A stretch of DNA of 64,000 nt, taken from Acridotheres tristis (taxonomy: Eukaryota; Chordata; Aves; Passeriformes; Sturnidae). The stretch spans positions 28,891,529 to 28,955,528 of the forward strand of contig CM072894.1 of NCBI GenBank assembly GCA_037013685.1, in the 5' to 3' direction. The notes under the pieces are model-generated. The model was given only the letters and a program-made list of their open reading frames with translations, did not search any database and was not told the DNA's origin. Made by a program: the position numbers and the translations under genes. Below are positions 52,903 through 64,000 of this stretch, in pieces; within the stretch, counting starts at the first letter, position 1, and each line of letters opens with the position of its first letter.

Positions 52903-55900
52903 CTTTCCACCTGTATAACTGAAGTAGACCATGACCCATATGTGTTTCTGGGAAGACAAATCCCCCTTCTTTGGGGGGGATTACTCATCTCACCTCCTCC
53001 AGCACACACTTGGTCCTCTGTGCTCTGGTGTCTGTGAAAACATGGCTGGAGCAGGGGTGCCCAGTTCAGTGCCATCACCCAGACCACAGGCTAAATGTTG
53101 TATTTCCAATGCTCCTTGGTCTCATCTTGCTGGGACCTGGCTTGGACCTGCTGAGCCTGCTGTGGTGACTTTGTATGGTCTCCTCCATGAGTTCATCTGC
53201 TTCCCAAACCACGTGCAAGGCTGGTGTCCACACCACCATGCTGCAGTGATGAGTGGTCTGTGCTGTGCACAGCAGCTCCTCTTGCTTTCTATCTGAGCTG
53301 CCATCCCATCACTTCCTTGGCCGTGTCCCTTCTTCAGTCTGCTGGGACATGGCTGCTCCCTCTGGGCTTTCCCACCTTTCTCATGCTCTCCCCTTTCAGC
53401 TCCTATGGAAAAAAGGGAATCTAAGCATGGACCCAGAGAGCAATACAGGTCACTGTGCTCTGTGTTTGGGGTCCCTGTGCTGCAGTCCATGCTTTGCTGC
53501 AGGTGGCCAAGCTCTGTCTTTGCAAATACTACAGTGCCTCTGAAAAACACGTGTCTGGAATAGAGAAGTGAGTGTCTTCAGCATCAAATAACCTCTCTGC
53601 AAATTTGCATGTTTTGGTGCAGTCTGTGCCACCTGGGAGCAGCCACAGGGGTAGGATCTCCGTGGGATGATTTTATTTTAGCCTGTGTAGGCAGTGGGAG
53701 TCCATGCAGCCAGAGGGTGAAGAAGTGAGACTGTGCTTCACAGAGGGTGAAACCTTGGCAGAGCTCCCACCTTCTTCAAAAGGGGTCTGTGTGGTCTGCT
53801 GATTAAAATTATTTTAATGCAAATCAACATTAGCCTGTTCCACATTGCATGGAGCAAGGAGGGAGAAGAAAGAGAATGGTTTGACATGGTTCTTTTAGCC
53901 TTCTAATTCTCAAATTATGGTGCAGAGTGAGGAAATTTCTGCTAATATCAACCCTCGAGGTAAAGCCTTTTTAAAATATTCCTGGTAAGTTTTTAGCCAA
54001 CTAAACTAAACCAGGAAAAGCCCACCCCTATATTCAGCAGTTACACTTCATGAAGGGTATCTCTCAGTTGTAATTTCATCCTTGATGTCACCCAAAAATT
54101 AGACATATAAAAAACATATCAAAATTGAGGCAAACCAATGTAATCTGGAGAGATTAGAGCTGGAAAGGTCTGTCAGCTGCAAAACATCAGAGTGCAAAGC
54201 AAACAATGGTCTGTGTGTAAGAAACGCTGAAGAACATATGTGGGGATGGGGAAGAGCAGTGCATCAAGCATTACCCGCTGATGCAGACACCCACCAGGCT
54301 GGCTGGTGTAGTGGTTTGTGCACACACTGACTGGGCTCAATGGTTTTGCCCCCAGCTGCTGTCTCAGAGGAAATCTTCATGCTGCCTCTGCCAAAGCTTA
54401 GTGGACAAAAACTGTGGAGGAATGATGCATGGTCAGTGTGAGAGCAAAGAGTGTTATATTATCTTCTATTTCTTGTTCTACCTGCACCTGAATGTTAATT
54501 TTTGCTTTCTCTTCAAGGGAAGCTGCTAAATGCAAATTACCTCTCCACCACCAGAGAAGCCGATAAGGTGATGATAAAAAATATTCAGAATAAATGATGC
54601 TAAGCACTGCATTATTCTACAGAGAGCAGGGGAAGGCAGAGGGCAGTGTAAATATCCTTTATGTACATCCCTATGTAATCCCAGTGGTGTAGTGCAGGAG
54701 AGGAGACAGAGCCTTGGGGTTCACCTAGGCACTTATATAAAATAAGATGCTGCAGCAGTGTGTGCTAGAGCTAAGCCATAATTAAACACCCCCAGGTAGT
54801 TTAAATGAGATATGCACATTTAGAAGATAGTTTTTAGCGGATCATGTCATCATCTGACTGGCAGAGAAAACAAACAGCTGTGGCTTGTACTTTCCACCAC
54901 TGTTGTTTGCACAATGAGCATCGAGGGTGTGTTGGCTGTGGGTCCAGAAGTGTGCTGTGCTTGTGCAAGGATGTCAGAGAGTTTCAAGCTGGTGCCTTCT
55001 GCTCTCCTTCCCTGTCCTGGTGGGTGTAACTCACCCCTTGCTCTCCCTCCATCCAGGCAGGGTGCCAGAGGGCAGCTGGGGCTGTGGTCCAGAGCACCTT
55101 CACTCACCAGCCACGTTCCTCTCCTGATGGGGGCTGGCACTTGGCAAAGAGCAGCCAGACAAAGCCTGACACCTGAAGCTGCTCTCACTGTCGTGGCAAG
55201 GATGCTGGAGCTGAAGGTTGAGGTGCAACTGCCTGATGGATATCAGGGCTTGGCGATTGAGAGCAGCTGAAACAGGGTGTTCTAGAAAGCAACTGTCCCA
55301 TCAGCTGGGAATTCACCTCTCATGCGTGGGGCTGTTGAATTGAAAAGACAAATATGTTCACTTGAACCTTCAGGAAGGTGATTTCCTCAAGGCCTGAGCC
55401 CCTGGAGCTCATTGGATCCAGACTTTGAATTGTTACAATAATGATAGGATTTGCACATGGTTACCACCCATCAGGTGTGAAGAAGAAACTTCCAGCTGAA
55501 GGGGCAGCTGCCTTTCTGCCCAGCCTGTCAGAGCTCTATCTTAATCACAGGGAGCTCCTTGAGCATTTCCAAGGAGAGTATCTGATGAGAATGTGCATAA
55601 GGCTCTGGAATTCAGTTTCAAGCCAAAAATGAGGAAAGAAAAGTTTATCTCCAGCACTGTAAGCTCCTGGTAAGACTCAAAATGGCTAAACACCATGTGG
55701 AAGTGCTGGCAGCCTATTCCAAACATATTGAAGCCTGCCTTTTTGCTCCAGCAAGGAACAGGAGACCAGTCCTGTTGGTGCCCATCCCCTGTGCACTACT
55801 GGGGTGCTGCACTGGTGCTGACCTGCTGGGACCTCACAGAGTTTGGGACAATAAGCTTCGACAGGGTTATGCTCATTATTTTTACAACCTTGAAGATATA

Positions 55901-55927
55901 AGCAATTCCTCTGTAGGATCATTGTGT
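52903..55927. other. gene-free intergenic stretch
   Basis: No gene or repeat recognised. Short overlapping frames (up to 142 codons) have no splice or domain support. Confidence 0.45.
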
Positions 55928-56062
55928 TTTCCTCATCCAGTCTTCTGCAGAGCCCCTGCAATAGAAACCTGCAGAACAAGAGGCACCCCCTGATGTCACC
56001 TGGCCTCTTGTTCTGCAGGTTTTTTCTGCTGCAGGGACTCTGCAGAAGGTGGGATGGGGAAA
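55928..56062. repeat. large snap-back inverted repeat (about 57-bp arms, 18-base loop)
   Basis: The left arm 55928-55984 and right arm 56003-56062 are reverse complements over almost their full length with a few mismatches. The last 20 bases before the loop (from AACCTGCAGAACAAGAGGC inward) pair perfectly. The loop is 55985-56002. The hexamer AGGATC occurs at 55915-55920 and 56066-56071, just outside the palindrome, and could be a target-site duplication. A MITE-like insertion, a local inverted duplication and a long RNA hairpin are all possible. No transposase is nearby. Confidence 0.85.
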
Positions 56063-56893
56063 TGCAGGATCTGTCCAGCAGTCAGCTTCCTGATGTGGCA
56101 GCAGTACCCTTGGTGCTGGGGGAGATCGTCCTTGCCTGCGGAGACAGGAAGGAAAAAAGCCTCTGTTCCCACGGGCGGTGCTGGAGATGCCGGCCAGAGT
56201 TAGGACTGGCTTGATGGCTCCTGACTGTAGCAGGACAGGAGCCTGGAGGTGGTTTAACTGTGCCTTTGCCATTGCCATGGTGGTTTCTTTGTGTTTCTGG
56301 GGGTGTTGTGAATTAAGGGATGCTGTTAGGGTGCCAGGTGGGGTGGTCGGGTGAGCTCATTGCATCGCAGCCCTGTGACTGCAGGGGATGTGCCTCCCTG
56401 CCTTGGAGCTTTGCTTCAATATTTACAGAACACATTGGCACATGTTTAAAAAGCTTCAGCTGGAATGAGCAAGACCAAACACTGCTGTGGAAATGTCACT
56501 GTGTCCCTTTTTAGACACTGTGTGGGGGGCTGGTTGTGGGGCACAGAGCTCTTTTGAGAGGACGGTGGTTTGAAGGGAAGCTGAGTCTGTAACAATGGAT
56601 GAGCTTTTGCACAGACAGAGGTGGGGGACATGGAAGGGAAGGGATGCTCAGGTCTGTGGTAGTAGAGTGGAACATGAAGCCAAGACCCAGCTTGAAAGGC
56701 TGTAAAAGAGATATCCCAAAGAAAGCAAAGACTGGTTTGAGATAGAAAGTGAATTAGCGTTGGGTCTTCCAAGGAGTTTTTAGAAATACAGCAGTGCACC
56801 CTGACTGGGGATAGCCCTGTCCTGCCCAAGGGGGTTATCCAAGGGAGCCCTCAGACCCACCTTGCAATAATTCCTTGGTCCCAAAACACTTGT

Positions 56894-56934
56894 TTCCCAG
56901 CATAATCATTGTCATGATTATTCCATGCTGGGAA
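56894..56934. repeat. small bulged hairpin
   Basis: TTCCCAGCAT (56894-56903) pairs perfectly with ATGCTGGGAA (56925-56934). The inner AATCAT and ATGATT pair around a 4-base loop, with a 5-base bulge on the right side. No other feature explains it. Confidence 0.7.
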
Positions 56935-58609
56935 GGCTTGATTTTCCTAGGCATTAAACAGACAGATGAGTAAAGGGTGGTGTCAGCTAAACACTTCCAA
57001 AAGCTGCTATGGATATTTTAATGTTGCTGTGGACTTGTTTTCCCACTTTCTCTAAAAACCAGTTTGAGGTGCATATAGATGCACAGTGTTTAATGTCTCT
57101 TCAGAGAGGGAAAGGGAGTAGAGCATCACTTTGCTATTCATTTCCAAAGGCAGGATGTACAAACAATATCAATATTTATTAAACAGCTTTGTTTATCCCA
57201 GGTTTGTAACAAAGAAAGTGACTTAGATTGCGGTGTTTGTCCTCTTTTCAGTGTCCTATTCATCACCTGGGTTTACAGGTTTTTCTTAACGCATATATTA
57301 TTTCCCTATTTTGAAGACAACTTTATCCCAAATATATTAAAAAGGGGAAGTGGCACTTGATTTTTGGTTGCCTCAGTGGTTATATCATTTATGCTTTTAA
57401 GAGTCCCTGTCTGTGATAGACAGCAGCTCTCACTACCCAGGCTTACAACAGAAGCTTTGTTGCCTGGTTTTGCCCTTCCACTCTTCCTTCCTTCCCCTCA
57501 GCTGCTTTAAGTAAACAGGGAAGTTTTAAGTTCAATGAGACCATTAAATTTACAAAATCTCCTCCTATGAATGGCTTATTTTTTTCACTTCAGCTTAAAT
57601 CTGATTTCAAGTGACATCAAGAAGAAGAAAAATATTCAAAAACCCCCAAAGCCCACTTACAGCATTGTGAAAGTGTCCAGCCAGCAGTTTCCACAGCAGC
57701 AGCTTTGCTGGAGGCTGTTTGCTGTGCCCCTTGCTGGGCACATGGAGAGTGCAAGGAGGGATTTCTAAACATCTTCTGCACTACAAAGGTGAGAATTTAG
57801 ATATTCACTATTTTTTAAAGATGCAAAAAGCCTCTCTCATGCATGGGGACTCTGCCACTGCTTGTTGCATCCTTACATGAGACAGAAACACACTGTAAGG
57901 CACAGTGCTGCTGCCTCTGAAAGATCAGGACTGTTACCAGCTGCTCCCTTTAAATTAATTTTCCCAAAGTCAGTCACAACATGAGCAGAGCGATGATCCT
58001 GATGACACTTCCCGAACAATTAGCACCGGGAGCGAGGGGCACCAGAGGACTCACGCCATGTTCTGTGCTGTGTGTCTTTGGTATAAATAGCCTAGCTGGA
58101 GGATCTTTTGCCCAAAATTATGATGAAAGGGTGATTTTATGTTAATTCAACCTGTCAGTTGTGTTTGAAACCAGGGACACCAGAGCTTTCTGCTCTGCTT
58201 CGATCAGGAACTCTGGACTGATTAATCTGAACCTCGGGAGACAGGAGGGGTGTTCATAGCTGGCAGGTGGGCACGAAGGTCCTGGGGTGGGCAGTGTTGG
58301 GCAGGGAGCTCCTGTGTAATTCACAAACTGCCTCCTGTGTCTTCTTGCATGAGGAGAGGCCATGCTCTGCACATGTGGATAAATCTGGGATAAGGAGCAC
58401 TCCTTTGGAACTGTGGGGGTGGTGACCTGGTGATGAGGCATCAAGGGAGACCACAGGGCTGTTCCATCAGGAAAGGTCCAGGATTGGAGCCAGCGGCGCA
58501 GGGGCTTTGCACTACTTAATTAGGGGTTTGTTATCAGTCTCATGTGTTTTCCCTTAGAGCCAGGATTAACAAAAACATGACTGAAACAGTTTTTCTTGTG
58601 TTCAGGCTT
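56935..58609. other. gene-free intergenic stretch
   Basis: Unique-looking DNA. Nothing recognisable. Confidence 0.45.
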
Positions 58610-58970
58610 GGATGTTTGTTATATCTTATCAGAAGGTACAGAAAGTATGACAGCACTTCAAGCTCCTTGCTAGAAGTAGGGAAAATGGCTACAGAGGCAA
58701 CTGCTACAAGGTCTTTTAAGGCTAAACAGTCTAATAGAGAATTAACACCTATATTATTTATACTTTTGCCCCAATAACTAGATTCCCATGACCCTTAGAG
58801 TGACACTAACTGACCAACTAGAAACTACTACTTGAAAACCCTGAACAAGAAGGAAGAAAAATGAACCAAGAAAGAGACACTATCCGCAATCCACCATATT
58901 GTTTCATACCTATTACTATACTATAAAAACCTCAAATTTAAAACCCATCACTCTGTGAAAGAACACAGTT
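58610..58970. other. AC/AT-rich segment of unusual composition, origin unknown
   Basis: From about 58620 the plus strand becomes G-poor and rich in A, C and T, with text such as CATACCTATTACTATACTATAAAAACCTC, then it returns to normal near 58980. The CTATAAAAA box within it recalls an LTR U3/R boundary. No paired LTR, TG...CA ends or target-site duplication was found, and no retroviral coding is nearby. Possibly a solo-LTR remnant or another diverged insertion. Confidence 0.25.
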
Positions 58971-61900
58971 CTAATTCACTGCACACTTGTGATTCCTACT
59001 TCACTACTTATATTTAGAAGCCGTCTCCAAGGCTTTAGGTCAAAAGCAGTGTTTTCCAGGGAGTCTGTGCCTGAAAGCACAGAAAGCTCAAAAACTTCAG
59101 ATTTCTGGGTTCCAATACAGGATGACCTACCATCTGGGTTCAAATGCTCAGCAACAGCCTGGCTCTGGCTGTTACTGCTGACAAGCCCAGCAGTGCCTGT
59201 GATTTGCTGAGCTTGACCTCCAGGTGCTCCGCAGGGCAGGTTGGCAGCCACAGTGACCTGCTGCTGCTCCTAAAGGAGCTGTGTTTGCAAGAGGACACTT
59301 GGTCATCACAGATCTCATTCCTGCACTGCTTTCCACAGGCAGAAGTCTGTGGAAAGGATGTAAAGCCCTTGGGATGGAAAATACTACTTACAGTGCCAGG
59401 AGTTTGCTGAGTCCTTGGCAGAGGTATGGTCCTTACTACATAAGAATTAGCACCCAGCCAAAATGACTCAGACTAAAACTCCTTCAGAAAGTCCCTCAGT
59501 AGATGGTTTTCTTCTCATTCCCTTTCTGTATTTTGGTCAGCTGTGGGCCAGTGGAAGGAGAGAGGAAAAAGTGTGTAAACCAGTGGGAGCATCACCATGC
59601 CAAAGGCAACGTGAAAAAACTTCAGAGGAGGCATGAGAAAAGTGCCAAAAGTGGCATGAGCAGAGATCCACAGTGATTTGTGTTAATTAGCTAATGAGCA
59701 GTCTGCTGGAGACACCCAGACTTACAGACCCCTCAGCCTTTACCTCGTAGAAAGACCAGTTGCAGTGTTGAGATCAAGAGCCAGGGTCCACCTTAAGTGG
59801 TGACAGCATACTTAGAGAAAGATCCCAAAGACCAAAAAGACTGATAGCAAAGGCTGGTGGAAAGGCAGCCTTTCTCACCTGCTTGCAAGGCCTGTGGAGA
59901 ACATGTATGAATGTAGAAATTGGCTGTGGTGTGTTGGAGCTCAGCTCTTCCCATCAATGGGGGCTCCTGGCTCATGCTTTTAAGGCATCTGGTCCCTCCA
60001 GCTCGTCTTTTCAACTTTAATAAGAGATGTGCATGTGCTTCCCCTTCCCCCCAATGCGTTACATTTTCAGATAAAATTTAAAAGTAACCTCTTTAATATT
60101 GAATTATTCCTGATCTCTATTGTCACTTCTAGCTGATTAGTTTAAGGACTGTGCTTGGTTTGTTTAATAACCTCTTGACACTAAACAAACAATCCTGAAA
60201 AGGGAACAATTTGCAAAACAGAAGGAAAACAAATAGCCTACAAGGGCATCCTCTTCAAAATAGAAAGACTGATTACATTAAAATGGCAAAATAATTCCGG
60301 ACATTAAAAGAATGTATATAGATATTGGCTTATCTATATTCAAGGAAGATTTGAAAACACCGCAAAGTTAAAGTTTTCATTAGCAGTACAGTGAAATCTC
60401 TCAATTAGAATTCCTGAAGCATATTAAATGGTATTTAGTTTCTAACTCAATGCATCATTTTCTGTTAAATAATTGATCGTGGTGCAGAGATTGTGTTTGT
60501 GTAGTTTAAGAAAGCGATTAGAGCAAAGAACATTTGGTAGGAAAGTTGCATTGATAACTGCGACACTACCCCAGCCCTGCTGTGGAGGTGCTCTCACAGC
60601 AGGGCTGGCCACTGAGGTGGGCAGGTGTTGGGCCTGAAGGGATTTGGGGCAATAAAAGCTGTACTGGACCACAAGGAACTCGAACACACTGAGGAGAGCC
60701 TGATGCCTTCACGGACCCAAACTGCCCAGGGGTGAGATGCAGATGGGAGGAGGGAGAGCCCCTCACCCCAAAACCACACTGCTGAACGGAGCAGTGGGTA
60801 AAAGGCTGAGACTCCAGAGATGCTGAGACAAGACCTAGTAAGGAGCAATAGGAGTCCTGGCAATGAAGTGAATTGAGGTTAGCCTGGAGGACAAAACCAT
60901 CACTAGGCTCTGGCACCTCTGTGACCAGTGCCTGAACATCAGGGCTGTTATTTTTCTGTATGACATTAATTTACCCTCTATCCACTAGGTCTCTACACTT
61001 AGAGGAATACTGTGATGTTACACCTCTCTGTTGCCACAGCACAAAAGACTCTGTCTCCAGAGGTGTGCACTTAATATTTTGAAATGCTTATTTCAGCCTA
61101 TCCCTGAGCTGTGTTTGGACTAGGAAGGGGTTAATCTTCCTTTGTGGCTCTGCCATGACTGGCATGGTGCGATTGCAGCCACATGGAAGGTTCTGGTGGA
61201 ATTCCCACTTGTCTGAGGTTAAACCCAAGGTTTCTGTTGTGCCTTTTATGTGGACAGGTCTCCTTGGAAACTTGCTGGCTGGGCGAGCAAAGCCATCTTC
61301 TGGGCTGCCCAAACACCACCCAGCTCTTCAGGGCTTCACCCCATTTTACGAGGTATTTAGGCTGATTGAATGGCACAACACAAAGCCAATAATGTCTAAC
61401 CACCAAGACTTTGGGTAGCTTCTCCCCCCGCTCAAGTTTTTAATTTTGATTTGCTTATATTCTTTAATGAGATGCAATTACAGTTTCAGTGTAGTAGGTA
61501 GGAGGCTTTATATTTGTACTGCTTTGTAGTAAAGACATAATTACTGCGTTTATGAATCAAATCCCTTTATGTATCATAAATACTTATTAAAACAGCCACT
61601 GGCAATTTTACCTCAACATGTTTCTTCATGAAGTAGGATTTATTGCCTATATAAAAATGCCAGTCTTCCCTGGATCTCCCTCCCCTGCAATTGCTTGGCT
61701 TGCAGAATCCCCGTGCCTGGTTCAGAGTGGTTCAGAAGGTGAGACATTCTACATTAAATAGCTGTGTGCGTGCGTGTAGAGCTCGCGTGCCCTGAAGACA
61801 CCTTCGTGATTGCTGTTTGTGATACCTCCTGCCTGTCTTGCTCAGAGTGCTGGGAGCAGACAGTAGTAGATGTCATCTTCATCTCTGCCAAGTTTGGGGC

Positions 61901-62949
61901 TGGCTTGGCTGTAGCCTGAGCTGTACCACCTCAGCCACAGCAGAAGTGTTTGCCCAGTCTGTTCTGTGCACTGGGCAGGGACAAGTGGATTGATGCTTCA
62001 GAGGAAATGTCTCCATAAGCCTTTAAATTCTTCAGTTTTGTACAGAAAGGTGGGTTTCATGCAACTGGAGAAAGTTTCCCTTCAAATACAATTTTTTCCA
62101 AATTCAAGTGTTGTTTCACATTCTCTTCTTAACCTCTGACTGGTTAAGTGAAGTGTCTGCCCTGTCTTTAGGGGGAAAAAAAGGATGGGGTGAGAGTTGG
62201 GAACACAGAGAGTAGAAATCTGGGAAAGACTTGAACATGGTGAATTGTTTGACACTTCAGAGGCTGCTGTCAGAAGGAACATTTGATTAATGGACTATTC
62301 AAACAGTAGGAAAGGCAGCTTTGATTTCTGTAGACAAAAGTTCAGAGTCCCAAACAGTTTAAAAGGAAGGCTGGCAAGGCAAAATCCTGCAAGGTGTTGC
62401 CAGGAAGTTCGTGCCAGATTAACCTGATTTGTGTTTCCTTGGCTAAGTTAACAAACACCTTCAACACAAGGGCAGTAAATCTCCTCCCTGAAAATGTAGT
62501 CTTGAGAAAGTACTTTACAAGAAGTCATTGGTGAAACAAGAAAAATTGTTTCTCAGCAGATGAACAAATAAGGTTGATAGGGAATTCATTTACAGGCAGA
62601 CAGCAGCAAGCAAGGAACTTAAACGCTTCCCTCAAAGAGAGGTCTTGGGACAGACTTTCTTTGAGGACATAAGGACATTTCTTTAATGACCCAAAAAGCC
62701 AACATTTTCTTTATTTCATTAGCCATTGTGATACTTTCAGGAGATCTGGTCAGTGGAGAGCAGAATCACTTTATTTTATTTTTTTTTTCTTTACCCCTAA
62801 GAAGCAGCAGAAACGGAATGAAATGTGAGAAATGCAAAGTCCTAGTGAGGACAGCCACCCTCTTTGGCCCAGTTATCAGAAAGGCAGCAGTAACCCAAGG
62901 ATGGCACAGTCTTTCCCTGGATACAGTAAAATGAGATATCATTACCAGC
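58971..62949. other. gene-free intergenic stretch
   Basis: No gene recognised. The block 60060-60560 is smooth AT-rich sequence without repeat signatures, a candidate conserved non-coding element on appearance only. Confidence 0.4.
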
Positions 62950-63125
62950 ACACAAGGTCTGTACAAGTCCTTGCCTGGAGTACTGCATATGTGGGTCACA
63001 CATCCTCAAGAAAAATGAATTTAGCCTGGAATTGAGAGAAAGACCGATAGAAATAGTGCAGAGGGGAGAGCTTATCCTGCAGAGGAGGCTGGGAGTGCTC
63101 AGTGAGCAGGTACAGGAGCTCTTGT
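62950..63125 (+). mobile_element. diverged CR1-like LINE fragment
   Basis: It contains GGTCTGTACAAGTCCTTGCC, TGGAGTACTGCATATGTGGG and TCACACATCCTCAAGAAAAATGAA, followed by a degraded ATTTAGCCTGGAATTGAGAG block. This is the order found in the CR1-superfamily region that encodes the end of ORF2. It is old, with no intact frame. Confidence 0.55.
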
Positions 63126-64000
63126 CTTCGGGTGCTCTCTCTGACAAAGACATGGGGGTGCAGAAGGAACTGTTTGAGTTAAGAGGACAATGCTGGGTAA
63201 GAAAAAAGATGGATGTAACATCATATAACTATAACCATGAAGAATGAGGTGGGGGGGGGTCAAGATTTTCTACCTACCAGCAAAAGAGCTGGGTCAGCTC
63301 CTGAAAGGACGTGAGGAAGGGCACAAAGAGCTGCTGGCTTACCAACAGGGCGTGTAACTCAGACACATCTAATAGCAGGGGACAGTAATCCTGGGTATCC
63401 CTTTGGTCACCAAGTCACTCTTAATGAGCCCCTTTATGCTCAGTCCTTCAAGAGCCAACACATGCAATTTAGGCGCACTGTGAAGGTCCTAACGTGCCTG
63501 CCCTAATTTATCCGATGGCTGTTGCTCCTTTTCCATCAATAAGGAATAATGACACAATGAGGCCCTGTAGTAGGATCATTAATTAGAAGAATTTTCACCT
63601 TTCAATTAACAAAAGCAAAACAAATGCCTTCTGGATCCTTTTGCTGCAGTCCCTGGGGAAGGGAAAGGCAATCACCCCACGCAGGTAGGGCAGCAGGGGA
63701 GTTTCATTGAGCAACAAGAGGTGCAGTCTCCGGAGCTGATTGATTGGCCCAGGAAGCTCGTTTAACCTGATATCTATCTTCAAGACTAATCAGGCGCGAT
63801 GAATAAAAAAGAAGGCGTCAAGCTCCTCAGTAAGAGAAGGTTGGTGGCTGATAAACAGATAATTACACAAAGCAAAGCTGTCACAACAATATATGTGTTT
63901 TAGCAAGAAGTGACCTCGAGATGTGGGAAGCACAGAAGAGTTGCAACCTCACCATCATCCAGGAGTGAGGGGAATGAAGGCAGATTTACCACATGGCAAA
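63126..64000. other. gene-free window end
   Basis: No gene recognised. It includes a run of nine or ten G near 63250. The rest is unremarkable to the window edge. Confidence 0.45.

Noticed and set aside
41227..64000. Search for MARCO collagen or scavenger-receptor exons downstream of C1QL2
   Set aside because: No Gly-X-Y exon series or SRCR cysteine pattern seen on either strand.

Overview
The window is vertebrate nuclear DNA, almost certainly from a bird. It is mostly non-coding, with two sharp CpG islands. It carries 5'-truncated CR1 LINE copies that end in the typical avian 3' tail, and long pyrimidine microsatellites. No bacterial, viral or organellar gene organisation is visible.

The one gene that can be named with confidence is C1QL2, on the + strand. 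Its coding exons lie at 39980-40618 and 41047-41226, separated by a 428-bp phase-0 intron, and encode 272 residues. It is a secreted C1q/collagen-like synaptic organiser. Its first exon sits inside a CpG island (about 38.93-40.9 kb). The upstream leader contains a short strong-context uORF and an in-frame non-AUG reading-frame extension that begins at an ATT in a perfect GCCACC context.

The left end (0-9.5 kb) holds a second CpG island at 8.5-9.5 kb with a very good minus-strand splice donor at 9123. In human, STEAP3 is the divergent neighbour of C1QL2, so a minus-strand STEAP3 promoter would be expected on this side. However, no STEAP3 coding sequence is recognisable in the window. Instead, three minus-strand segments (9279-9123, 2141-1983, 768-638) have splice-site-like borders and join with consistent phase-1 boundaries into a 148-codon open frame, followed by an AATAAA. 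The middle segment looks protein-coding, but I do not recognise the product. This is the most interesting undescribed candidate in the window and is an inference.

Between the islands (9.5-38.9 kb) the sequence is intergenic: one recent CR1 tail, two older CR1/L3-like fragments, two 100-bp pyrimidine pentanucleotide arrays, a GC-rich block with a CTCF-like site at 13.2 kb, and an AT-rich block with POU-like motifs at 22.2 kb. Downstream of C1QL2 (41.2-64 kb) there is a probable 3' UTR, then gene-free DNA with CR1 remnants. That part also contains a 135-bp snap-back inverted repeat at 55.9-56.1 kb and an odd AC-rich segment near 58.7 kb that resembles no coding sequence. C1QL2 and the left island are about 30 kb apart and divergently oriented. 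The CTCF-like site lies between them and could separate their regulation, but this is untested.
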